Source of the DNA: an uncultured Bacteroides sp.
GTDB lineage: Bacteria > Bacteroidota > Bacteroidia > Bacteroidales > Bacteroidaceae
DNA length: 64,000 bases
NCBI RefSeq assembly: GCF_937912035.1
Contig: NZ_CALDPF010000032.1
Span: 1 to 64,000, forward strand
Direction of reading: 5' to 3'
Position numbers and translations under genes: made by a program. Each line of letters begins with the position of its first letter. The first letter of the stretch is position 1. Shown here one piece after another: positions 1-7,063 of this stretch. The notes under the pieces are model-generated. The model had not been told where the DNA came from. It made no database searches and was given only the letters and a program-made list of their open reading frames with translations.

Positions 1-342
1 TTTTTCAAGAACAAATCGTGTCTGTGGCATTGGACCTTCAAAGGCATCCACCAAAAGTAGACATCCGTCAGCCATATTAAGTACACGTTCAACTTCACCA
101 CCGAAATCGGCATGCCCCGGAGTATCAATAATATTAATTTTTGTTCCGTTGTAATTTATAGATACGTTTTTCGAAAGAATTGTTATACCTCTTTCACGCT
201 CTAAGTCGTTGTTATCCAATACCAAATCACCATTTGTTTGGTCGTTACGGAACAGATGTCCCGCTAACATCATTTTGTCCACCAAAGTAGTTTTTCCATG
301 ATCGACATGGGCTATGATGGCAATGTTTCTAATATCTTGCAT
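1..342 (-). CDS. typA: TypA/BipA translational GTPase, N-terminal part only
   Basis: This is the first 114 codons of TypA/BipA, a ribosome-associated GTPase of the EF-G/LepA class that helps ribosome assembly and stress adaptation; the rest lies beyond the left window edge. The P-loop AHVDHGKT appears at about residues 11-18. The switch I signature RERGIT and the G3 motif DTPGHADFGGEVER follow in the family order. The start is the ATG whose complement ends at 342, preceded on the minus strand by a TACCTTTG -7 box at 364-371. It is divergent from rpsO. Family assignment is secure; only the C-terminal domains are unseen. Confidence 0.95.
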   Translation of the reverse strand, partial: MQDIRNIAIIAHVDHGKTTLVDKMMLAGHLFRNDQTNGDLVLDNNDLERERGITILSKNVSINYNGTKINIIDTPGHADFGGEVERVLNMADGCLLLVDAFEGPMPQTRFVLEK

Positions 343-363
343 ATTAACCTATATATTTGAGCG

Positions 364-371
364 CAAAGGTA
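364..371 (-). promoter_or_regulatory. typA promoter -7 element (TACCTTTG)
   Basis: A Bacteroidota-type TAnnTTTG box on the minus strand, 21 bases upstream of the typA start codon. The rest of the 293-base gap between typA and rpsO is AT-rich; apart from this box and the rpsO promoter I see nothing in it. Confidence 0.65.
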
Positions 372-586
372 CGATTTTCTATTGTATAATGTATTTATTA
401 TTAACTATTATTTTGTTGGGGTACTTATCTTTATGCTATTTTGAGTTCTACTAATAAGGAAAAAAAATAATAAAAAGCCCATTCCTATTGACATATGTAT
501 ATCTGAATTCAATTCTTTTTTTTTACAAAACAAAAAATAATCATAAATAATAATCTCATATTCATTGTATTATAAATAATAATCAA

Positions 587-594
587 TATCTTTG
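587..594 (+). promoter_or_regulatory. rpsO promoter -7 element (TATCTTTG)
   Basis: A TAnnTTTG box 41 bases upstream of the rpsO start codon, leaving a leader of roughly 35 nucleotides. It is the consensus form used by the Bacteroidota housekeeping sigma factor. Confidence 0.7.
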
Positions 595-635
595 CAACCG
601 CTATAGAAAAAATAACATATAAAATTTTTAGAACT

Positions 636-905
636 ATGTATTTAGACGCAGCTAAAAAACAAGAAATCTTTGAAAAGTACGGAAAGTCTAACACTGATAC
701 TGGATCAGCTGAATCGCAGATAGCATTGTTTTCATACCGTATTTCTCGCCTGACTGAGCACATGAAGCTCAACAGAAAAGATTATAGTACTGAAAGAGCT
801 CTTACAACTTTGGTAGGTAAGCGTCGTGCTTTGCTTAACTACTTGAAGGATCGCGACATCGAAAGATATCGTGCTATCGTTAAAGAGCTTGGCTTGCGTA
901 AGTAA
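636..905 (+). CDS. rpsO: 30S ribosomal protein S15
   Basis: An 89-residue protein of exactly the usual S15 length. S15 binds 16S rRNA early and organises the platform of the small subunit. The family signatures are clear: TGSAESQIALFSYRI in the first third, then LTEHMKLNRKDYSTERAL, and VGKRRALLNYLK near the end. The ATG at 636 follows a strong -7 box. The gene is monocistronic, with a hairpin terminator starting 28 bases after the stop. Identification is secure. Confidence 0.97.
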   Translation: MYLDAAKKQEIFEKYGKSNTDTGSAESQIALFSYRISRLTEHMKLNRKDYSTERALTTLVGKRRALLNYLKDRDIERYRAIVKELGLRK

Positions 906-932
906 TTATTACTTGCTGCACGGAAATTTAGA

Positions 933-979
933 AATGAGTTATCTCCCGAACTAAAATGGGTGATAACTCATTTTTTTTT
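933..979 (+). terminator. rpsO intrinsic terminator
   Basis: An 11-bp stem (AATGAGTTATC at 933-943 pairing with GATAACTCATT at 962-972) runs into an uninterrupted T tract ending at 979. Confidence 0.85.
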
Positions 980-989
980 AACGCCCTGA

Positions 990-1027
990 CGTTTTGATTA
1001 AAACGCTTTGTTATTTTAATTAAAACG
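990..1027 (+). promoter_or_regulatory. Two 22-bp-spaced palindromic elements upstream of the response-regulator gene
   Basis: CGTTTTGATTAAAACG at 990-1005 is nearly self-complementary. It recurs as TATTTTAATTAAAACG at 1012-1027, exactly 22 bp on, matching at 13 of 16 positions. Both end about 25-45 bp before the TATCTTTG -7 box at 1052. Each contains a TTTTRAT core resembling the TTCTAAT repeats before mgtA, so self-binding by the adjacent response regulator is a reasonable inference. Confidence 0.45.
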
Positions 1028-1051
1028 ACGAGGCGTTTTTTTTATTAATAT

Positions 1052-1059
1052 TATCTTTG
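1052..1059 (+). promoter_or_regulatory. Response-regulator operon promoter -7 element (TATCTTTG)
   Basis: A consensus TAnnTTTG box 24 bases before the first codon of the response regulator, just downstream of the paired palindromic elements. Confidence 0.65.
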
Positions 1060-1082
1060 CCGAAAACAATAAAAAACGTGCT

Positions 1083-1772
1083 ATGCAAAGTATATTGATA
1101 GTAGAAGATGAGAAGCGTGTAGCCGACCTGTTGAAAGCCGGGCTTGAAGAGAATGGCTATAGTGTGATGGTGGCATACGATGGAGAGATGGGCTTGCGCT
1201 TGTTCCGCTCAAATGAGTTTCATCTGGTAATCTCGGATATCGTTCTTCCCGGGCTTGACGGTTTCGGTTTATGCAAGGAGATAAGGAAAATTAATCCAGA
1301 TGTACCGGTGCTTATGCTTACCGCACTAGGCTCAACAGATGATAAGCTCGACGGTTTTGATGCCGGAGCAGATGACTATATGTTGAAGCCATTTGATTTC
1401 AGGGAACTTAACGCACGTATCAGGGTATTGCTGAAAAGGTATTCATTGCCACAGACTGTAAGACCGGACTCTGTATCATATTCTGACATATCAATCAATC
1501 TTAATACATGCGAAGTAACAAGAAACGGGGTGCAGATAAAACTGTCTCCTAAGGAATATAACCTGCTTGTTTATATGGTGGAAAATCCGGAAAGGGTGAT
1601 AAGCCGTATGGAGATAGCCGAGAAGGTCTGGAACACGCATTTCGATACTGGAACAAACTTCATTGATGTCTATATAAACTATCTGCGCAAGAAGATAGAC
1701 AAAGATTTCGATACCAAACTTATACACACAAAACCAGGAATGGGATTTATTCTGACAGATAAACCGCTATGA
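1083..1772 (+). CDS. OmpR/PhoB-family response regulator
   Basis: A 229-residue two-domain response regulator. The N-terminal receiver has the acidic pocket (VEDE, residues 7-10), the phospho-acceptor Asp52 in SDIVLPG, and the conserved Lys in MLKPFDFREL. The C-terminal half is a winged-helix domain (KLSPKEYNLLVYMVENPERVISR through the YINYLRKKID recognition region). Winged-helix regulators of this class bind direct repeats about 11 bp apart, which is what lies before mgtA. The stop overlaps the kinase start by 4 bp (ATGA), implying translational coupling. Control of the downstream Mg-type ATPase operon is inferred from position and binding-site geometry; the inducing signal is not known from sequence. 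Confidence 0.92.
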   Translation: MQSILIVEDEKRVADLLKAGLEENGYSVMVAYDGEMGLRLFRSNEFHLVISDIVLPGLDGFGLCKEIRKINPDVPVLMLTALGSTDDKLDGFDAGADDYMLKPFDFRELNARIRVLLKRYSLPQTVRPDSVSYSDISINLNTCEVTRNGVQIKLSPKEYNLLVYMVENPERVISRMEIAEKVWNTHFDTGTNFIDVYINYLRKKIDKDFDTKLIHTKPGMGFILTDKPL

Positions 1773-3139
1773 AGATAAGAACCGCACTTACTCTTAAAAA
1801 TTCGCTTGTAACGGCAGCTGTTTTCGCGCTATGCTTGTCATTGGTATATGTGGCAAGCGAGCATATCCGAAGCAAAACATTTTTTCATGACCTTAGGAGC
1901 GAGGCTGTGACTAAGGCTCATCTCTTTTTGGGAGGGCAGGTGGACTCGGAAATAATGCAGTCTATCTATCTTAATAACCGCAAGTTCATCAATGAGGTGG
2001 AAGTGGCTGTGTATGACACTTCATTCCGTATGCTCTATCATGATGCAGTCCAGAATGATATAATAAAGGAAGACAGTGCTATGATACAGACCATAGTGAC
2101 TGATGGCGATATGGAGTTTTATGTTGACGGTTATCAGTGTATAGGTATGCTTTATGACTATGGAGGAAGGAAATATGTGGTTACAGCAGCTGCGTATGAC
2201 GGATATGGATATGATAATCTTGCCTCTCTTCTTAATGCGCTTATAGTATTGTTTGTTATCGGACTGAGTCTTTTGTTCGTTTCCGGATATTATCTTTCGC
2301 GTGCGGCATTGAAACCAATCCGTGATATTGTGGCGGAGGCAGAGAATATCACAGCTACAAGTATAAGTCGCCGCTTGCCTGTCAAGAACGAAAAGGATGA
2401 ACTTGGCGAGCTGGCAACTACATTCAACGATTTGCTTTCAAGGCTTGAAGAGTCTTTCAATTCGCAGAAGATGTTCGTAAGCAATGTGTCGCACGAACTG
2501 CGTACTCCGCTTGCGGCTCTTATGGCAGAATTGGGAATAACACTTCAGAAAGAACGTACTCCGCAGCAGTATAGGGATGCGCTTGACAATGTGATGAACG
2601 ATGCGCGTAGGATGAACAGTCTTATAGACGGACTGCTTAATCTTGCTAAGGCCGATTATGGTAAGGAGCAGATAAGTATGCAGGAAATACGTCTTGACGA
2701 ACTCCTGCTTGATGTGCGCGAATGTATTCTCAGGGCACATCCTGAATATAAGATTGAACTGGTTTTTGATGAACAGGAAACGGATGATGACCGTTTTGTC
2801 ACTGTCAGCGGAAACTTATATCTTCTCAGTATCGCATTCTCAAATCTGATAGAGAATAATTGCAAGTACTCACCGGACAGGACTTCATTTGTGCAGATTT
2901 CGTTTTGGGACAAATGGACAGTAGTCCGTATGTCCGACAATGGAGCGGGACTTTCCGATGATGAGCGACAGAATATGTTCAAACTGTTTTACAGAGGTAA
3001 GCAGGAACATGTTGCGGCAGGTCATGGTATAGGTATGGCTCTGGCCCAAAAGATAATAAATCTTCATCAGGGTAAAATAGACGTATTGTCCGATGAGGGA
3101 AAGGGAACAACATTTGTGGTCGAAATAGAGCATCTTTAA
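1769..3139 (+). CDS. Membrane sensor histidine kinase
   Basis: A 456-residue kinase partner of the preceding regulator. An N-terminal membrane helix (about residues 12-30) and a second near 155-176 bracket a periplasmic domain of about 120 residues that is notably rich in Asp and Glu (for example VDSEIMQS, NDIIKEDSAM). Then come a HAMP segment, the HisKA box SNVSHELRTPL with the phospho-accepting His near 242, and a HATPase domain with N-, G1- and G2-type motifs (NLIENNCKYS, DNGAGL, GHGIGMALA). An acidic periplasmic sensor would fit divalent-cation sensing of the PhoQ kind, but this is inference; the domain is not obviously PhoQ-like. Confidence 0.92.
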   Translation: MKIRTALTLKNSLVTAAVFALCLSLVYVASEHIRSKTFFHDLRSEAVTKAHLFLGGQVDSEIMQSIYLNNRKFINEVEVAVYDTSFRMLYHDAVQNDIIKEDSAMIQTIVTDGDMEFYVDGYQCIGMLYDYGGRKYVVTAAAYDGYGYDNLASLLNALIVLFVIGLSLLFVSGYYLSRAALKPIRDIVAEAENITATSISRRLPVKNEKDELGELATTFNDLLSRLEESFNSQKMFVSNVSHELRTPLAALMAELGITLQKERTPQQYRDALDNVMNDARRMNSLIDGLLNLAKADYGKEQISMQEIRLDELLLDVRECILRAHPEYKIELVFDEQETDDDRFVTVSGNLYLLSIAFSNLIENNCKYSPDRTSFVQISFWDKWTVVRMSDNGAGLSDDERQNMFKLFYRGKQEHVAAGHGIGMALAQKIINLHQGKIDVLSDEGKGTTFVVEIEHL

Positions 3140-3145
3140 ACATTA

Positions 3146-3196
3146 TTCTAATGGAATTCTAATACCGTTCTAATAGTCTTCTAACACTGTTCTAAA
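3146..3196 (+). promoter_or_regulatory. Five-copy 11-bp direct-repeat operator before mgtA
   Basis: TTCTAAY-type heptamers start at 3146, 3157, 3168, 3179 and 3190, exactly 11 bp apart (TTCTAAT three times, TTCTAAC, TTCTAAA). The last copy sits where the -33 region of the TACCTTTG promoter at 3208 should be. This geometry places an OmpR-type regulator on one DNA face, next to the polymerase. Confidence 0.75.
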
Positions 3197-3207
3197 CGCC
3201 TCCACAC

Positions 3208-3215
3208 TACCTTTG
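3208..3215 (+). promoter_or_regulatory. mgtA promoter -7 element (TACCTTTG)
   Basis: A consensus TAnnTTTG box 49 bases before the mgtA start. The leader would be about 42 nucleotides, too short for a Mg riboswitch of the kind found before some mgt genes. Confidence 0.7.
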
Positions 3216-3263
3216 CAGCGTGAAATTTAACCATAATGTGTAACGCTGAAAAAAGAAAGAACA

Positions 3264-5909
3264 ATGTTGAGGAAGAAAAAATTCGGACCAAATTCAGCTT
3301 TTAATGCAGAGAAAGTATTTCTTGCTGCTTCACAGCCTGTAGGCTCAGTATTCAACTATTTTCAGACCAACCCGCGAGGGCTCTCTGCTGAAGAAGTGGA
3401 AATCCGCCGTTCCGAGTATGGAGCGAACGAGGTGGAACATGAGAAAAAGAAAAATCCTATATCAGTTTTTATCAAGGCGTTCATAAATCCGTTTATAGGT
3501 GTTCTTACTATATTGGTCATTGTCTCGTTTATTCTTGATGTGGCTCTTGCCGCTCCGGGTGAACAGGACTGGACTGCCATAATAATCATATCTGTAATGG
3601 TTGTGTCAAGTTCGATACTTCGTTTCTGGCAGGAGTGGAAAGCAAATGTATCGAGTGAGGCCTTGCTGAAGATGGTAACCAATACTTGCAGTGTAATAAG
3701 GCAGGACAATGACGATACATGCGAGATAAGCATTACGGAACTTGTTCCCGGTGATGTAGTGAGAATAGCTGCCGGAGATATGATTCCAGCCGATGTGCGT
3801 ATTGTTGAGTCTAAGGACCTGTTTGTAAGTCAGGCATCGCTGACTGGAGAATCGGACCCTATAGAAAAAACACCGGACTGTAAGGGCGCAAAGAGTGGCA
3901 GTGTGGTGGAACTGGGTAATATCTGCTTCATGGGTTCTAATGTAGTGAGCGGTTCAGGTGTAGGTATAGTCATTGCTACAGGAAATAATACATATCTTGG
4001 CACTATTGCGCGCAGTATAGCAGGGCATCGTGCAGCTACAGCTTTCGACAAGGGGATCAGCAAGGTCAGCTTCCTGCTTATACGCTTTATGCTTGTGATG
4101 ATTCCTTTTGTTTTTCTTGTTAACGGCATTACCAAAGGCGATTGGCTTGAGGCTTTCATCTTTGCAGTGTCTGTGGCAGTAGGCCTTACTCCTGAGATGC
4201 TTCCTATGATTGTTACTGCCAATCTTTCAAAAGGTGCAGTGGCTATGTCGAAAAAGAAGACTATAGTAAAAGACCTTAATGCCATTCAGAATTTCGGAGC
4301 AATGAACATTCTTTGTACGGACAAGACCGGTACATTGACTTGCGACCAAATAGTCCTTGAAAAATATATCAATGCCGATGGCAGCAACGACGAGAACAAG
4401 CGTATCCTGCGTCATGCCTATTTCAACAGTTTCTTCCAGACCGGACTGAAAAACCTTATGGACAAGGCTATCCTTTCGCATGTGAAAGACCTTTCGCTTG
4501 AATATCTTAAAGATAATTACCGTAAGGTGGATGAAATACCTTTCGACTTTACACGTCGCCGCATGTCGGTAGTTGTGGAGGATACTCAGGGAAAGCGTCA
4601 GATAATAACCAAGGGAGCGGTAGAAGAAATGCTTGAAATATGCTCGCATGCAGAATTTGCCGGTGACGTACATCCGCTGACTGTAGAATTGAAGGATAAG
4701 GCACGCGAGATAAGTGAGAGAATGAACCGTCAGGGCATGAGGGTTATTGCTGTGGCTCAAAAGAGTTTTCTTGATAAAGAATCTGATTTCTGTATTGACG
4801 ATGAAAACGATATGGTTCTGATAGGATATTTGGCTTTCCTTGATCCACCGAAACCATCGGCAGCTAATGCTATCCGTCAGTTGCATGAGCATGGTGTAGA
4901 GGTGAAAGTCCTTTCCGGAGATAATGATGCCGTTGTGCGTACTATCGCCCGTCAGGTAGGTATTGATACTGCAAACTCTGTTACCGGACCGGAATTCGAT
5001 TCAATGTCAGATGAAGAACAGAGAACAGCCGTAGCCAAGGCTACTGTATTCTCAAAGCTTACACCGATGCAGAAGACACGTATCATAACTCTCCTTCAGG
5101 AGCAGGATAATACTGTGGGTTTCCTTGGAGACGGAATAAATGATTCTGCAGCATTGCGCCAGTCGGATATAGGTATATCTGTTGATTCCGCTGTTGATAT
5201 TGCAAAGGAGAGTGCGGATATCATCCTGTTGGAAAAGGATCTTATGGTTCTTGAAGACGGAGTGCTTGAAGGCAGAAAGACTTTCGGTAATATTACAAAG
5301 TATATAAAGATGACTGCAAGTTCCAACTTCGGTAATATGTTCAGTGTGATGGCTGCCAGTGCATTCTTGCCCTTCCTGCCTATGATGCCTATTCATCTGC
5401 TGATACAGAATTTGCTGTATGACGTATCGCAGACCACAATACCTTTCGACAAGATGGATGCGGAGTATCTAAAGAAACCTCGTCGTTGGGATGCTTCTGA
5501 TTTGAGTCGTTTCATGATGTACATAGGGCCTATAAGCTCAATATTCGATATACTGACATATGTAGTGATGTGGTATGTTTTCGGATGTAATTCTGTGGAA
5601 CATCAGGCTTTGTTCCAGTCAGGCTGGTTTGTAGAAGGACTGTTGTCGCAGACTCTTATTGTACACATGATAAGAACCCGCAAGATACCTTTCATACAGA
5701 GCCGTTCATCCTGGCAGGTTGGATGCCTTACAGTGATAATTGTTGCCATCGGTCTGTTCATACCTTTCAGCAGTTTCGGAAGTGCCATAGGCTTGCAACC
5801 TCTACCGTTGAGCTATTTCCCATGGCTTTTTGGAATATTGTTGTCCTACTGTGTTCTCACACAGATGATAAAGAACTGGTATATAAGAAAATTTGTAAAA
5901 TGGTTATAA
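3264..5909 (+). CDS. mgtA: MgtA-type magnesium-importing P-type ATPase
   Basis: An 881-residue P-type ATPase, close to the roughly 900 residues of MgtA/MgtB. Features appear in family order: an N-terminal cation-ATPase domain, the actuator loop with SLTGES near residue 194, and the phosphorylation site DKTGTLT at about 353. After these come the ATP-binding region (KGAVEEML), the hinge GDGINDSAAL, and six C-terminal membrane helices. The stretch TIPFDKMDAEYLKKPRRWD is characteristic of the Mg-transporting subgroup and differs from Ca or Cu pumps. It imports Mg2+ into the cytoplasm at the expense of ATP. The five-repeat operator upstream suggests tight control by the neighbouring two-component system. 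Confidence 0.93.
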   Translation: MLRKKKFGPNSAFNAEKVFLAASQPVGSVFNYFQTNPRGLSAEEVEIRRSEYGANEVEHEKKKNPISVFIKAFINPFIGVLTILVIVSFILDVALAAPGEQDWTAIIIISVMVVSSSILRFWQEWKANVSSEALLKMVTNTCSVIRQDNDDTCEISITELVPGDVVRIAAGDMIPADVRIVESKDLFVSQASLTGESDPIEKTPDCKGAKSGSVVELGNICFMGSNVVSGSGVGIVIATGNNTYLGTIARSIAGHRAATAFDKGISKVSFLLIRFMLVMIPFVFLVNGITKGDWLEAFIFAVSVAVGLTPEMLPMIVTANLSKGAVAMSKKKTIVKDLNAIQNFGAMNILCTDKTGTLTCDQIVLEKYINADGSNDENKRILRHAYFNSFFQTGLKNLMDKAILSHVKDLSLEYLKDNYRKVDEIPFDFTRRRMSVVVEDTQGKRQIITKGAVEEMLEICSHAEFAGDVHPLTVELKDKAREISERMNRQGMRVIAVAQKSFLDKESDFCIDDENDMVLIGYLAFLDPPKPSAANAIRQLHEHGVEVKVLSGDNDAVVRTIARQVGIDTANSVTGPEFDSMSDEEQRTAVAKATVFSKLTPMQKTRIITLLQEQDNTVGFLGDGINDSAALRQSDIGISVDSAVDIAKESADIILLEKDLMVLEDGVLEGRKTFGNITKYIKMTASSNFGNMFSVMAASAFLPFLPMMPIHLLIQNLLYDVSQTTIPFDKMDAEYLKKPRRWDASDLSRFMMYIGPISSIFDILTYVVMWYVFGCNSVEHQALFQSGWFVEGLLSQTLIVHMIRTRKIPFIQSRSSWQVGCLTVIIVAIGLFIPFSSFGSAIGLQPLPLSYFPWLFGILLSYCVLTQMIKNWYIRKFVKWL

Positions 5910-5928
5910 TTGAAAATTTAAATGGAAA

Positions 5929-6978
5929 ATGACAGTAAAAAGAATAAGAATGATGGTGGGTGCCTTGATAATTGGTACCCTCCACCTTAATGCCGGTAAT
6001 ACGGATTTCGGAATGGAATATACTACAGAGATGCAGACAGATTTCCGTAAGAAAATTAATTGGGTTAATCTCCTTCGTACAGATTTTACATACAGTCCGA
6101 TGCGTAATATAAGTTTTGCCATGGCAACGGTAAGTATCTCGGAGACAACGGCTGACGGATTGATGGACGACAGACTAACATTCTCAAATATTGAAGAGGA
6201 AAATACTCCATTGGCTCCTGCTGTGATTGGACTGGAATGGAAAAACGGTGCTTCTGCACTTTTCATAGGTGTCAGAAATCTGAATGAGGATTATTTTACA
6301 TCTCCTGTTACTTCTTTGTTTACCAACAGTTCATGCGGGATATTCCCTACATTGTCAGTAAATTATCCTTTGGCCAATTATCCTTGTGCCTCTTTGGGAA
6401 TAGATTATAAATTGTCATTGGATAAAATAGACTTTGAGGTTTCAGTATATAATGGAAAAGGATATAAAAACTTTTTGGGAAGAGATAATGTGTTTCGTTT
6501 CTGTCCGTCTTCCGATGGAGTGATAGGTGTAACTTCTTTAAACTATACTAATGATGTTGGCTGTTATTATATGGGCGGTGCTGTATGTAGCAGCGTCAGT
6601 GTTTCTGATGTGGAGAGAACTGAAGAACTTCCGGAACAGAAAAAAGAAAATAAAGTGAACGGAGTGTTATGGGGATATACTGAACGGAAATTATCAGACA
6701 AGGTTTATTTGCTATTGCAGGCTTCAGGTTCGCTGAATAAGGATGCGGAATGTAGAAACTATTTCGGTATAGGGTCACTGGTAGAACTTGGAAAAAATAT
6801 AGAAGCTGGTGCTTTTGTAGGATATGCAACTTTCTCAACAGAATATGAGGTAGCATCGGAATTAACCTGCAAAATTCAATTGAGGAGGAACATTTACGTT
6901 CAGCCTGCATTGCATTATGTTCATAATGGACACTTTAGCGGTGTGGCAGGATTATTCAGAATGGAGTGGAGTATATAG
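5929..6978 (+). CDS. Predicted outer-membrane beta-barrel protein in the mgtA operon
   Basis: A 349-residue protein that I do not recognise at family level. The N-terminus (basic MTVKRIR, then a hydrophobic stretch ending near LHLNAG) reads as a signal peptide. The body alternates polar and hydrophobic residues and is rich in Tyr, Gly and Asn, and it ends in the aromatic strand GLFRMEWSI, typical of outer-membrane barrels. It begins 19 bases after the mgtA stop with no promoter between, so co-transcription is likely. A role as a porin admitting divalent cations for the inner-membrane pump is inferred from position alone. Internal ATGs at 5950 and 5953 are alternative starts but would weaken the signal peptide. 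Confidence 0.6.
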   Translation: MTVKRIRMMVGALIIGTLHLNAGNTDFGMEYTTEMQTDFRKKINWVNLLRTDFTYSPMRNISFAMATVSISETTADGLMDDRLTFSNIEEENTPLAPAVIGLEWKNGASALFIGVRNLNEDYFTSPVTSLFTNSSCGIFPTLSVNYPLANYPCASLGIDYKLSLDKIDFEVSVYNGKGYKNFLGRDNVFRFCPSSDGVIGVTSLNYTNDVGCYYMGGAVCSSVSVSDVERTEELPEQKKENKVNGVLWGYTERKLSDKVYLLLQASGSLNKDAECRNYFGIGSLVELGKNIEAGAFVGYATFSTEYEVASELTCKIQLRRNIYVQPALHYVHNGHFSGVAGLFRMEWSI

Positions 6979-7028
6979 TGTAATGAAGTATTTTCTTATA
7001 TAACTTCTTTTAATTAATTATTTTTCCA

Positions 7029-7036
7029 TATTTTTG
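7029..7036 (+). promoter_or_regulatory. GH84 gene promoter -7 element (TATTTTTG)
   Basis: A TAnnTTTG box 28 bases before the ATG at 7064. It shows that a TTG in the same frame at 7034 cannot be the start, because it lies inside the promoter. Confidence 0.65.
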
Positions 7037-7063
7037 TGCCCGAATTTAAACCTTGTGACCTAT

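Noticed and set aside
3216..3263. Mg riboswitch in the mgtA leader
   Set aside because: The predicted leader is only about 42 nucleotides and shows no strong stem-loop.
4227..4892. A 221-residue frame on the minus strand inside mgtA
   Set aside because: It lies wholly antisense to a well-conserved ATPase, has no promoter or ribosome-binding site, and the protein has no recognisable motif.
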